From ZC4RG20 sp963782445 (GTDB lineage: Bacteria; Pseudomonadota; Gammaproteobacteria; Steroidobacterales; Rariloculaceae): a DNA stretch of 64,000 nt. Below are positions 45,171 to 55,196 of the stretch, piece by piece; position 1 is the first letter of the stretch, and each line of letters starts with the position of its first letter. Position numbers and translations under genes: made by a program. The stretch spans positions 744,001 to 808,000 of the forward strand of contig CAWAJM010000001.1 of assembly GCA_963782445.1 (NCBI GenBank), given 5' to 3'. The notes beneath the pieces were generated by a model. It had not been told where the DNA came from. It did no database searches and saw only the letters and a program-made list of their open reading frames with translations.

Positions 45171-46526
45171 ATGCCGAAACACAGCCCCAGCCTATTCATC
45201 GCGGACGACCAGCGCGACGTGCTGGAGTCGCTGCGGCTGCTGTTCAAGGGCGAGGGCTATGCGCTCGAGACGTTTCCGGACCCGCACGCGCTCATCGACG
45301 CGCTGCGCACACGCTCGACCGACGCCGTGCTCATGGACCTCAACTACACACGCGATACCACGTCGGGCGAGGAGGGACTCGATGCGATCGCGGCGATTCG
45401 GGCGTTCGATGCTTCGACGCCGATCGTCGTCATGACGGCCTGGGGCAGCATCGAGCTCGCCGTCGAGGCGATGCGCCGAGGCGCTCAGGACTTCATCGAG
45501 AAGCCCTGGGACAACGAGCGCCTGCTCAACGTGTTGCGCACGCAAGTCGCGCTTGGGCAGGCCTTGAACCGGGCGCGCGCGCTCGAGACCGAGAACCGGC
45601 AGCTTACGGCGGCCGAGGGCGAGTTCGTGGCCGCATCGCCGGTCATGCAGCCCGTGCTCGAGACCATCGAGCGCGTCGCGCCGACCGACGCCAACGTCCT
45701 CCTCACGGGGGAGAGCGGCTGCGGCAAGGGGCTCGTCGCGCGCGTCATTCATGCCGCTTCGCCGCGAGCCGAGCGCAGCCTCGTCATCGTCAACATCGGT
45801 AGCCTTTCGGAAACCGTCTTCGAGAGCGAGATGTTCGGGCACGTACGCGGTGCGTTCACGGATGCGAAGAGCGATCGCGTCGGCCGCTTCGAGCTTGCCG
45901 ACGGGGGTACGCTTTTCCTCGACGAGATCGCCAACATTCATGTCGCGCAGCAGGCGCGCCTGCTGCGCGTGCTCGAGGACGGGCAGTTCGAGCGGCTCGG
46001 CTCCTCCCGCACGCAGCAGGTCGACGTCCGCGTGCTGGCCGCGACCAACGCCGACATCCACGCGGAGCTCGAGGCTGGGCGGTTCCGCGAGGATCTGCTG
46101 TATAGGCTCAATACGATCCACATCCATCTGCCGCCCTTGCGCGAGCGCGGTGAGGATGTCATTTTGCTCGCGCAGCGCTTCCTCGCTCGGCATGCCAAGC
46201 GGTATCGGCGCCCCGTCGAGGGTTTTACGGACTCCGCCCTGTCCGCGATGCGCCGCTACGCCTGGCCCGGGAACGTGCGCGAGCTCGGGCATGTGATCGA
46301 GCGTGCCGTTCTCATGGCCCGCGGCAAGATCATCGGGCCGGCCGATCTCCGGCTCGAGGCGCCCGGCCCCATCTCCGACCGGCGCGCGATGACGCTCGAG
46401 GCCCTGGAGCACGAGGCAATTCGCGCGGCGCTGGCCCGCCACGGCGGCAACGTCGTGGCCGCCGCCGACGAGCTCGGCATGAGCCGCTCGGCCCTATACC
46501 GGCGGATGGAAAAGTTCGGTCTGTGA
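45171..46526 (+). CDS. Sigma-54-type response regulator (NtrC family)
   Basis: 451 residues: receiver domain (about 7-125) with phosphorylatable Asp in VLMDLNYT and a longer loop than usual, AAA+ domain (about 150-385), and a Fis-type helix-turn-helix at the end (NVVAAADELGMSRSALYRRM). Walker A is GESGCGKG. The sigma-54 contact loop reads GAFTDA instead of GAFTGA; Walker B is GGTLFLDEI and the arginine-finger area FREDLLYRLN is intact. The changed loop could weaken sigma-54 contact or mark a family variant. It is GTGA-coupled to the histidine kinase. Target promoters are unknown. Confidence 0.92.
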   Translation: MPKHSPSLFIADDQRDVLESLRLLFKGEGYALETFPDPHALIDALRTRSTDAVLMDLNYTRDTTSGEEGLDAIAAIRAFDASTPIVVMTAWGSIELAVEAMRRGAQDFIEKPWDNERLLNVLRTQVALGQALNRARALETENRQLTAAEGEFVAASPVMQPVLETIERVAPTDANVLLTGESGCGKGLVARVIHAASPRAERSLVIVNIGSLSETVFESEMFGHVRGAFTDAKSDRVGRFELADGGTLFLDEIANIHVAQQARLLRVLEDGQFERLGSSRTQQVDVRVLAATNADIHAELEAGRFREDLLYRLNTIHIHLPPLRERGEDVILLAQRFLARHAKRYRRPVEGFTDSALSAMRRYAWPGNVRELGHVIERAVLMARGKIIGPADLRLEAPGPISDRRAMTLEALEHEAIRAALARHGGNVVAAADELGMSRSALYRRMEKFGL

Positions 46527-47857
46527 AACGGCGCCGGCGCCTGCGTTTTCAAAACCGGCTGCTGATGCCCGCGCTCGCGGCCGCTGGACCGGCCTGGCTC
46601 GTCGCCACGGTGTTCATCTGGACATGGGACGCGAGCGGGGCCGTTCGCGGCACGCTGCTGTTCGTCATGGCCGTGTTTGCATTCGGCGGCTTGCTCGCGC
46701 TGCGGCAGCGGGTCGTGTATCCGTTGCAGTCCCTCGCCAACATGCTCGAGGCGTTGCGCGAGGGCGACTATTCGCTGCGGGGCCGAAACACGGATCCGGA
46801 CGACGCCCTGGGCGAGGTCATCGTCGAGGTCAATTCGCTGAGTCGAACGCTGTACGACCAGCGGCTCGAGGCCGTCGAGGCCGGCGTGCTGCTCGGCAAG
46901 ATCATCGCCGAGATCGATATGGCTGTCTTTGCGTTCGATGCCGCGCGCAGGCTCGTGCTCGTGAATCGTGCCGGCCGGACGCTGCTGGCGGGCTGTGCCG
47001 AGGAGCTGGCGGGGCGCACGGCGGCGGCGCTCGGGCTCGCGGAGATGCTGGACGCCCCTTCCGGCAGCATCGTCTCGCACGTCTTCCCGGGCGGCGGCGG
47101 CCGCTGGGAGATCCGCCGGAGGATCTTTCGCGAGGGCGGGCGGCCGCACGAGCTGCTCGTGATCTCCGAGTTGAGCCGGGCCTTACGCGAGGAGGAACGG
47201 CAGGCCTGGCGCCGGCTCGTACGCGTCATGGGGCACGAGCTCAACAGCTCGCTCGCCCCCATCAAGTCCATGGCCGGCACGCTGCGTAAGCTCATCGACC
47301 GGGAACCGCTGCCCGACGACTGGCGCGAGGATGCGCGTTCGGGGCTCGCGGTCATTCACGATCGCAGCGAATCGCTTGCGCGCTTCATGGGCGCGTACGC
47401 GCGTCTCGCCCGCCTGCCGCCGCCGACGCTGCGGCCCGTCGCGCTCGCGCCGCTCGTGCGCCGCGCCGCCTCGCTGCACGGCAAGACCGTGACCGTCGCC
47501 GACGGCCCGGAGCTCGTGCTCGAGGCCGATGCCGATCAGCTCGAGCAGGTATTCGTCAATCTCATCAAGAACGCCGTGGAGGCGTCGGGCGAGGGCGGCC
47601 GCGTCTGCGTGCGCTGGCGCGCCGTCGCGGGCGCTGCCATTGCCGAGATCGAAGACGACGGGCCCGGACTCGCGCGGACCGAGAATCTTTGGGTACCGTT
47701 CTTCACGACCAAACCGGGCGGCACGGGTATCGGCCTCGTGCTCTCGCGCGAGATCGTCGAAAACCACGGCGGCTCGATCTCGCTCGAGAATCGCAGGGAC
47801 GGCGCCAGCGGCTGCGTCGCGTGCGTGCGGCTGCCGGCCGCGGCCGCACGCGCATGA
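46523..47857 (+). CDS. Sensor histidine kinase, NtrY-like
   Basis: 444-residue inner-membrane kinase. Two N-terminal helices enclose only a short loop, so it probably senses membrane or cytosolic cues. Then comes a HAMP-like stretch (RVVYPLQSLANMLEALREGDY), a PAS domain (about 125-225), an H-box GHELNSSLAPIKSM with the phosphorylated His, and an ATPase domain with N-box NLIKNAVEAS, EDDGPGL and GGTGIGLVLS. The GTG start overlaps the regulator stop by 4 bases, and the ATGA at its end overlaps the glycosidase start. It is the partner of the sigma-54 regulator; the signal is unknown. Confidence 0.92.
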   Translation: MKRRRRLRFQNRLLMPALAAAGPAWLVATVFIWTWDASGAVRGTLLFVMAVFAFGGLLALRQRVVYPLQSLANMLEALREGDYSLRGRNTDPDDALGEVIVEVNSLSRTLYDQRLEAVEAGVLLGKIIAEIDMAVFAFDAARRLVLVNRAGRTLLAGCAEELAGRTAAALGLAEMLDAPSGSIVSHVFPGGGGRWEIRRRIFREGGRPHELLVISELSRALREEERQAWRRLVRVMGHELNSSLAPIKSMAGTLRKLIDREPLPDDWREDARSGLAVIHDRSESLARFMGAYARLARLPPPTLRPVALAPLVRRAASLHGKTVTVADGPELVLEADADQLEQVFVNLIKNAVEASGEGGRVCVRWRAVAGAAIAEIEDDGPGLARTENLWVPFFTTKPGGTGIGLVLSREIVENHGGSISLENRRDGASGCVACVRLPAAAARA

Positions 47858-49062
47858 GCCGGGCCGCCGAAGAGGCACGGCAGCTGGCCGCCTGTCATGC
47901 GCATGCGGTGGCGCTGCTACAACGCAACCTCACGCCGGCCGGCATTCTCGCGGCGTCGCCCGGCGCCCGCGCGGCCGAGCGGGGCTACACGGCCATCTTC
48001 GGCCGCGACGCGGCCGTCTGCGCGCTCGGCATGGCCCTCTCGGGCGACGCCGTTCTTGCGCGCGCGGCCGCGGCCGGGCTCGAGACGCTCGCCGCGCATC
48101 AGGCGCCCAACGGCCAAATCGCGAAGTTCGTCGATCCCGCGCGCGAGGAGGCCGATTTCTGGTACCTCGGCTGCATCGATGCGACGCTCTGGTGGCTCAT
48201 CGCGCTCGAGTTTCTCGACCGGCACGCGATGCCTGCCGGGCTGCGGCGCCGCTGGCGACGGCAGGTCGCACGCGCGCTCGCGTGGCTGCTCGCGCAGGAA
48301 CACCAGCGGTTTTTCTTACTGCAGCAGAACGAGGCCAGCGACTGGGCCGACATCATGCCGCGCTCGGGCTTCGTGCTCTACACGAATGCGCTCTGGTATC
48401 GGGTCAAGCGCCTGTACGGGCTCGCACACGCGGACGCGACCCGCGCCAACTTCAATGGGCTGTTTCATCCGTTCTCGGCGGGCCTCGCCGAGTATCGGCG
48501 CGCGCGGCTGCTCAACGAGTATGTACTGCGGGGCGCGCGCAATCGCGAGCTCTATCTGAGCTTCGTGAATTTTTCGTTCTTCGGCGACGAAGGCGACGTT
48601 TTCGGCAATGTGCTTGCGATCCTGGCGGGAGCCGCCGACCGCAAAGCCGCAAGAAGAACGCTCGCGGCGTTGCTCGCCGCAGGCGTGCACGAGCCCTATC
48701 CGGTCCGCGCCGTCGTGCGCCCCATCCGCAGGGCCAGTGCGCTCTGGCGGCCGTACATGGCGCGGCACCGGCAGAACCTCGCCTGGCAATATCACAACGG
48801 CGGCATATGGCCCATGCTCGGCGGCTTCTGGGTTGCCGCCCTGGCCCGCTGTGGCCGCAAGCGCGAGGCGCGCGCTGGGCTCCTTGCGCTCGCCCGCGCC
48901 TGCGCGCTCGGCGACTGGGCCTTCGACGAGTGGCTGCATGGGCGCACGTCGAAGCCCCGAGGCATGCCGGGGCAGTCGTGGAACGCGGCGGCGTATCTCA
49001 TGGCCGAGCACGTCGTCGCGGGCGGGCGCGATCCCTTCGCATTCGCAGGGATTTCCGCATGA
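47854..49062 (+). CDS. Six-hairpin glycosidase (GH100- or amylo-alpha-1,6-glucosidase-like)
   Basis: 402 residues from ATG 47854, the real start (the longer open frame shadows the kinase). Blocks GYTAIFGRDAAVCALG, QAPNGQIAKFVDP, FWYLGCIDATLWWLI, NEASDWADIMPRSGFVLYTNALWY, NGGIWPMLGGF and GMPGQSWNAAAYLMAEH place it among (alpha/alpha)6-barrel glycosidases close to neutral invertases (GH100) and glycogen-debranching proteins. Candidate acids are in GRDA and EASDWAD. No signal peptide is present. It is the third gene of a translationally coupled kinase unit, so its product may make or remove the sugar the kinase responds to. Exact specificity is unsure. Confidence 0.78.
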   Translation: MSRAAEEARQLAACHAHAVALLQRNLTPAGILAASPGARAAERGYTAIFGRDAAVCALGMALSGDAVLARAAAAGLETLAAHQAPNGQIAKFVDPAREEADFWYLGCIDATLWWLIALEFLDRHAMPAGLRRRWRRQVARALAWLLAQEHQRFFLLQQNEASDWADIMPRSGFVLYTNALWYRVKRLYGLAHADATRANFNGLFHPFSAGLAEYRRARLLNEYVLRGARNRELYLSFVNFSFFGDEGDVFGNVLAILAGAADRKAARRTLAALLAAGVHEPYPVRAVVRPIRRASALWRPYMARHRQNLAWQYHNGGIWPMLGGFWVAALARCGRKREARAGLLALARACALGDWAFDEWLHGRTSKPRGMPGQSWNAAAYLMAEHVVAGGRDPFAFAGISA

Positions 49063-49244
49063 TTCATGAACAGCGATGACCTGCAAGGTAACCGGAGTCT
49101 CGTGCAGACGGGCGCGCTTCGCGACGGCCACAGCGACGCCAATCCCGACACCGCCCATACACCGACCCTGAAGCCCGCCGCCGACGTAAGCGCTCTTACG
49201 CCGACGTGTCTGCGGCCACGGCAGTTGGCTTACGGCCGGCGCGA

Positions 49245-51581
49245 CTAGTTCGATGCGCCTTCCGTGATGAGCCCCTCGGGGACCTCGTCGTTCACCTCGT
49301 CGGCCGTCTCATCGGGCAATTGGCGCACAGCCGCCGCGAGCTCGGCGGCGTCGGCGCGCACGTGCAGCGGCGGCGCGTTGCCCTGCTTGTCCTCGCCGAG
49401 GTAGAGCGTGACGTGCGGGAACGGGATCTCGATGTTGCGCTCGTCGAAGACCTCCTTGACGATTTCGTTGTAGGCGCGGCCGAGGGCCCACTGCTTGCCG
49501 GGCAGCGTTTTGATGCGCGCTCGGACGATGACGGCGGAGTCGGCGAATTCCGTGACGCCGTGCATCTCGAGCGCGTCGATGATGTCCGAGGCGTACTCGG
49601 TTTTCTTGAGGCGCGCGAAGGCCTCTTCCATGGCCGCCTTGACCTCCGGGATGCTCTCCCGGTACGCGACGCCGATGGCTGCGAGGTGGTAGCTGAAGTG
49701 CTTCATGAGGTTCGAGACGGTATTTACCGAGGAGAACGGCACGACGTGATAGGTCCCGTCGAGGCTGCGCAGTGAGACGGAGCGAATCGTGAGCCGCTCC
49801 ACGACGCCCGTGACGCCGCCGGCCGTAACGACGTCGCCTTCGTTCATCGTGTTCTCGAATTGGATGAACGCGCCGTTGATGACATCCTGCACGAGCTTCT
49901 GGGAGCCGAAACCGAGCGCGAGGCCGACGACGCCGGCGCCGGCCAGCAGCGGGGCGATGTTCACGCCGAGCTCGGCCAGCACGAGCATGAAGACCACGAC
50001 GAAGAGCACGATCGTGAACGCATTGCGAAACAGCGCGAGCAGCGTGCGTTCGCGCGGGCCCGTTACCTTGCCATATGCGGGGCTCAGCCGGTATTCGATC
50101 CACGAATGCACGGCCAGATAGACGATCCCGCCGAGCAGCAGCACGAGCGCGGCCGAGGCGAGGGAGGCCACGAGGCGCTGACCGCCGTCGCTCGCGAGCC
50201 AGGCGGCGACGTCGGCGAGCCGCCAGGCCTGCACGATAGTGAGGACAACGGCCACGCTGATTATGATGCGCACGACGCGCAACACGTTGGGCACGAAGGC
50301 GTTGAGGCGGCTTTCGAGCAGCGGCAGCCGTGTCTTGACGTCGGGCGGCAGGCGCATGCCGCCGAGGGCGAGCCGATAGATGAAGCCGTTCAGTAGAGCG
50401 CCGATCAGAATCGCGACGGCGGTCTGCGCCGTGGCCATGAGCACGAACGGCAACGCCGTATTGCCGTCGGTGATCCAGAGGGCGAAGACGACGATTAGAT
50501 AGACGATGGCGAGCACGTGCCAGATGCGTGCGAGCAGATACAAGGGCCGCGCCATCGGACTCGTCCGCCCGCCCTTCGTCCGGCGCTCGAGCCAACCGCG
50601 CACGCGGTCGCGGTTCTGCAGGATGATGGCGATCACGATTGCGAGCGCCATGAAGAGCACGATCGTGCGCACGGCGGCCGCCGAGCGTGCCGAGACCCCG
50701 ATCGTGAGCAACGGCGCGGCGAACAGGAACGTGTAGCCGACGAGGCTGACGAGCCGGCTGAGCCAGAAGTACCAGTAGGCGGCCGTCGTATCGTCGGCCG
50801 GAAGTCCGCGCAGCAACGTCCAGCGCGGCGCAAGTAATGTGCGGGCGCAGACCTTAATGAGCTGAATGATCAGAAATGCATTGAGGAAAAGGCTTTGCTC
50901 GATGCCGACGCGAGACGTGCGGCCGACGAACAGCGCGACCCCGAATCCGGCCGCCCAGGCCAGCAGCACCGTCGCGACGTCCGTCAAGGCGGCTGTCGCC
51001 GCGAGTCGGATCCGCTTGAAGGCTCGACCGCCCTCCGCGCGCCGGGCCAGTCTGCCCTGGAGCCAGCGAAAGAGAATCTGCAGCACGAGGTAGGCGGCAA
51101 ACGTGCCCGCGACGACGAACGCGACGGCCAGCACGACTCGGCGCAGCGCCGGCAAATCGATGTCCGCCGCGCCCGTGACGAGCTGCGTGACCTCGTCCGT
51201 GAGATTGTGGACCGCATCGACGATACCGGCCGCGCCTTCGACTGCCTGGCGCGTATAGAGCGCGAGCGCTCCGGCCAGCGTCTGCTGCACGGCCGCAGCC
51301 TTCTCGGCGGGGGTCGGCGGCGTCTGGCTCGCGGCTTTGAGACGCTCGATGAGCTTCTGGCGCGCTTGGTCGTTCTGAAGCACTTTGATCAGGGCGTCAA
51401 CGTCGGCGTCCGTCGCTCGCTGATTCGCCGGCGCGGCTTGCGTCGGCTGCGCGGCCGGCTTCGGAACCTGGGCCTGGGCCGTCGACGGCGCGCCCGCGGC
51501 GGCGAGCGACAGCCCGAGAACCATTAGGGCGAGCGCGACGGTGCGGCGGAGGCGATTGTTGTTGCAGTTCCAGCTCGGCAT
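49245..51581 (-). CDS. Mechanosensitive ion channel protein, MscS family (long form)
   Basis: 778 residues. GAGGAG six bases before ATG 51581 decides the start. After a signal peptide (ALALMVLGLSLAAAGAPSTAQAQ) comes a periplasmic Ala/Gln-rich helical region (about 40-140), about ten membrane helices, and the MscS core: GLALGFGSQKLVQDVINGAFIQFEN, the beta domain GDVVTAGGVTGVVERLTIRSVSLRSLDGTYHVVPFSS and an alpha/beta cytoplasmic end with PFPHVTLYLG. Much larger than E. coli MscS (286 residues), it resembles MscK/YbdG-like relatives. Role: pressure release on osmotic downshock. Monocistronic as far as seen. Confidence 0.93.
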   Translation of the reverse strand: MPSWNCNNNRLRRTVALALMVLGLSLAAAGAPSTAQAQVPKPAAQPTQAAPANQRATDADVDALIKVLQNDQARQKLIERLKAASQTPPTPAEKAAAVQQTLAGALALYTRQAVEGAAGIVDAVHNLTDEVTQLVTGAADIDLPALRRVVLAVAFVVAGTFAAYLVLQILFRWLQGRLARRAEGGRAFKRIRLAATAALTDVATVLLAWAAGFGVALFVGRTSRVGIEQSLFLNAFLIIQLIKVCARTLLAPRWTLLRGLPADDTTAAYWYFWLSRLVSLVGYTFLFAAPLLTIGVSARSAAAVRTIVLFMALAIVIAIILQNRDRVRGWLERRTKGGRTSPMARPLYLLARIWHVLAIVYLIVVFALWITDGNTALPFVLMATAQTAVAILIGALLNGFIYRLALGGMRLPPDVKTRLPLLESRLNAFVPNVLRVVRIIISVAVVLTIVQAWRLADVAAWLASDGGQRLVASLASAALVLLLGGIVYLAVHSWIEYRLSPAYGKVTGPRERTLLALFRNAFTIVLFVVVFMLVLAELGVNIAPLLAGAGVVGLALGFGSQKLVQDVINGAFIQFENTMNEGDVVTAGGVTGVVERLTIRSVSLRSLDGTYHVVPFSSVNTVSNLMKHFSYHLAAIGVAYRESIPEVKAAMEEAFARLKKTEYASDIIDALEMHGVTEFADSAVIVRARIKTLPGKQWALGRAYNEIVKEVFDERNIEIPFPHVTLYLGEDKQGNAPPLHVRADAAELAAAVRQLPDETADEVNDEVPEGLITEGASN

Positions 51582-51727
51582 TACGTCTCCTCGGAAGCTC
51601 TGCATCCCGATGATTACCTATTCGTTCCCGAGGCGCGAGGCGATTCAACGGTGCCGTGGCGCCCCCGCGCCGCAGCCCCCCGCCCGCCGGGGACGAAGAG
51701 CGGGGCCGGTTCGGCTCCATGCGCGGG

Positions 51728-52465
51728 TCAGGCCGTCTCGTGGCGGCGGCGCGGCTCGATCCAGACGGCGCGCGCGAGGGCGCAGAGCGCGCCGTCGGCG
51801 CCGAACAGCGCCGTGCCGGCCAAATGCTTGCGGCCCTCGCCGCCCATGCGCCAACCGCTCACCACGCAGTGCTCGCCGATGGCGACGCGCCGCCCGATGC
51901 GGGCAGTGATCTCGCCGAGCAGCATGCTGCGCATGTCGGGCGCGGCGGCGGCGTATCCCGGGCAATCGAGCGCGGCCCAGACGAACTCGCTGCGCACGAG
52001 GCCGTCGCCGGCAGCGAGCGTCGCATCCGGCGTCCAGGGGGCCGCGACGCCGCGCGGCGCGCCGTCACTTGGGGGCAGCGGACCGGCGAAGATCCTCAAG
52101 CCGTCACCCTCGGCGCGTTCCGGCCCGCACACGAAACAGGCGGCCGCAGGGTGCGTGTGGAAGCCGGCGAAACGGCGCGCCGCGGCGACGGCCTCGTCGT
52201 AGGTCGGTGCCGGCGGCGGCACGAGCTCTCCCACGCCGCCGGGCCGCGCCTGCGCGACGATGTCCGGGCCGCTCCAGAGTTCGAGCAGCCCGTCGCGGCG
52301 GCGGAGCTCGAGGTCGGCGTCGAGCGGCGGGGGCTTCAGCAGCCGCACCGTGACGTCTTCGGATGCATGGCCGGCCACGAGGCCACAGATGTAGCCACCG
52401 TTGGCCGAATCGCGCGGCCCGCAGAAACGGCGGGCGATTCGAATCGTCGTGGTCGGCGCGCTCAT
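51728..52465 (-). CDS. Thioesterase-like (hotdog-fold) hypothetical protein
   Basis: 245 residues, probably a double-hotdog chain. FCGPRDSANGGYICGLVAGH and VTVRLLKPPPLDADLELRR resemble the N-terminal half of acyl-CoA thioesterases, and VCGPERAEGDGLRIFAG plus EFVWAALDCPGYAA begin the second half. Catalytic residues cannot be named with confidence. It starts in ATGA overlap with the stop of the Tex gene, so translation is coupled to the gene whose frame is broken upstream; if that frameshift is real, coupling would be lost. Cytosolic. Confidence 0.7.
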   Translation of the reverse strand: MSAPTTTIRIARRFCGPRDSANGGYICGLVAGHASEDVTVRLLKPPPLDADLELRRRDGLLELWSGPDIVAQARPGGVGELVPPPAPTYDEAVAAARRFAGFHTHPAAACFVCGPERAEGDGLRIFAGPLPPSDGAPRGVAAPWTPDATLAAGDGLVRSEFVWAALDCPGYAAAAPDMRSMLLGEITARIGRRVAIGEHCVVSGWRMGGEGRKHLAGTALFGADGALCALARAVWIEPRRRHETA

Positions 52466-54910
52466 TCTTCCTTGCGCTCCCGTGCGCGCAACAAGGCGTC
52501 CGCGAGCGCCGTATTGTAGGGACCGGCCGAGGCTCGTTCGCGGCCCCCGGACGCGGCCCCGACGCGAGGGCCTCCGCCCGGTCCGCCTTCGCGCCGCTCG
52601 GCGTTGCGCGGCCCGCGGCTCCCCGCCCGCTCGCCGCGCCGGGCACCTTCCGCGGGGCGCCCCTGCCCGGGAGGCGCCTCGCTGGCCGAACGCCCGCTAC
52701 GCTCGCCGCGCGGCGCGGCATCGTCGTCGAGCCGCAGCGTCAGCGAGATGCGGCGCCGCGCCGTGTCGACCTCGAGCACCTTGACCTTGACGACGTCGCC
52801 GGCCTTGACGACCTCGCGCGGATCCTTGACGAATTTGTTCGACATCGCGGAGATGTGCACGAGGCCGTCCTGGTGCACGCCGATATCGACGAAAGCACCG
52901 AAGGCGGCGACGTTACTGACGACGCCTTCGAGCACCATGCCGGGCTTGAGATCGGCGATGTCCTCGACGCCCTCCGCGAAGCGCGCGGCCTTGAATTCGG
53001 GGCGCGGATCGCGGCCGGGCTTTTCGAGCTCCTTGAGGATGTCGCGCACTGTCGGCAGGCCGAAACGCTCGTCCGTAAATGCGGCCGCGTCGATGCCGCG
53101 CAGAAACGCGCTGTCGCCGATGAGCTCCCTGACGCCGCGCCCGCACCGCTCTACGATGCGCTCGATGACGGCGTAGGCCTCGGGATGCACGGCCGAGGCG
53201 TCGAGCGGATCGTCGCCGTCTTCGATGCGCAGGAAGCCGGCGCTCTGCTCGAAGGCCTTGGCGCCGAGGCGCGGCACCTTCATGAGCGCCTTACGGTTGC
53301 GGAAAGGGCCGTTTGCGTCGCGATAGCCGACGATGTTCTCGGCCACGGTTTTGGAAAGCCCGGCGACGCGCGCGAGCAGCGGGCCCGAGGCCGTGTTCAC
53401 GTGCACGCCGACGCCGTTGACGCAGTCCTCGACACGGGCGTCGAGCGCCTGCGCGAGGCGGAATTGATCGAACGTCGTGCTGATACTGGCCGACGCCGAT
53501 CGACTTCGGCTCGATCTTGACGAGCTCTGCCAGCGGGTCCTGCAGGCGCCGCGCGATCGAGACGGCGCCGCGCAGCGAGACGTCGAGGTCCGGGAACTCG
53601 CGTGCGGCAAGCTCGGAGGCCGAATACACGGACGCGCCGGCCTCGCTGACGACGATCTTCTGGAGCGTGAGATCCGGGCGACGCTTCATGAGGTCGGCGG
53701 CGAGCCGGTCCGTCTCCCGGCTCGCAGTGCCGTTGCCGATCGCGACGAGATCGACCCGGTGCTGCTTGCAGAGCGTCGCCAAGGTTTCGATGGATCGATC
53801 CCATTGACGCTTCGGCTCGTGCGGATAGATCGTGCCCGAGGCGACGAGCTTGCCGGTCGCGTCGACGACGGCGACCTTGACGCCCGTGCGCAGACCCGGA
53901 TCGAGGCCGAGTACGGCGCGCGGACCGGCCGGAGCCGCGAGCAGCAGATCCTTGAGATTCTCGCCGAACACGGCAATGGCTTCGGCGTCGGCCTTCTCGC
54001 GGGCCTGGGCAAAGAGATCGAGCATGAGATGCGTGTGGATCTTCGCACGCCACGTCAGGCGGCACGCCGCCGCGAGCCAGGCGTCGGCCGGTCTGCCGCG
54101 GTCCGCAACGCCCGCATGCCGGGCGACGCGGGCCTCCGCGAGCGCGTGGCCGGCCGCGGCGTCGGGCCCCGGCTCGAGATCGAGCTGCAGGATCTCCTCG
54201 CGCCGGCCGCGGAACAGCGCGAGCAGGCGGTGCGAGGGGATTTTCGCGAGCGGTTCGGCATGCTCGAAGTAGTCGGCGTACTTCGCGCCGGCCGCCTCTT
54301 TGCCCTCGACGACGCGCGCTCGGATCTGGCCTTTTTCGGCCAGCCAGCTGCGCAGCTCGCCGAGCAGCGCCGCATCCTCGCCCCAGCGTTCGATGAGGAC
54401 CGCCCGGGCGCCTTCGAGCGCGGCCTTGACGTCAGCGACGCCCTTTTCGGCGTCGACGAACCCGGCAGCGAACGCTTCGGGCACGCGGCTCGGCTCCTCG
54501 AGCAGCCCGTCGGCGAGGGGCTCGAGCCCGGCCTCGCGCGCGATCTGCGCGCGCGTGCGGCGCTTCGGCTTGTAGGGCAGATAGAGGTCCTCGAGCCGCG
54601 ACTTGCTGTCGGCGCCCTCGATGTCGGCGCGCAGCGCCTCCGTCAGCTTGCCTTGCTCCTCGATGCTCTTGAGGATGGCCGCGCGGCGCGCTTCGAGCTC
54701 GCGCCGGTAGGCGAGCCGCGTCTCGAGCGTGCGCAGCTGCGTGTCGTCGAGGCCGCCCGTCGCTTCCTTCCGGTAGCGGGCGACGAACGGCACGGTCGCG
54801 CCTTCGTCGAGCAGGCCTACCGCGGCCTGGACCTGGGCGGGGGTTGCGCCGATTTCGGCGGCGATGAGTTGGTTGATCTTGCGCGCGTGCAGGGTGGCGG
54901 TATCTTCCAT
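52462..54910 (-). CDS. tex: Tex-family S1 RNA-binding transcription accessory protein, frameshifted
   Basis: About 815 residues if corrected. Domains in order: N-terminal helical region, YqgF-like RNase-H fold (VLGLDPGLRTGVKVAVVDATG), helix-hairpin-helix (VNTASGPLLARVAGLSKTVAENIV) and S1 domain (GMVLEGVVSNVAAFGAFVDIGVHQDGLVHIS), then a Gly/Arg/Ala-rich basic tail of about 90 residues. At 53470-53476 the plus strand reads GAACGTC where GACGTC is expected; the usual GQYQHDV-DQFRLAQAL passage is split between two frames at this point. Tex is nearly universal and well conserved, which favours a sequence error or very recent mutation. ATG 54910 gives the normal MEDTATLHARKINQLIA start. Confidence 0.9.
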
Positions 54911-55196
54911 CGGTCCATGATCTGACAGCAAAAGCGCCGTAAGCGGTGAATTGTGGCAACGGCGGCGCCGGGACGGAAGCGCTTGACAGGCCGCGGCGTC
55001 CCTGCCTTTCCGGCTATCGCGGCTGCAGCGATTGCGGTTAACGTAGTGGCGTCGAGGTCCCGTGGGGACCAGGCGCGCGGCGCCGCGAACGCCGGGACGC
55101 GCCTTCGTGTCGGAAACTCGACCAGCGACACGGCAGCCGGGACGGATCGGCCGCCATACTCCGGCCGTGAGCGAAAAGGAGCCTGAACTGCCCGCG

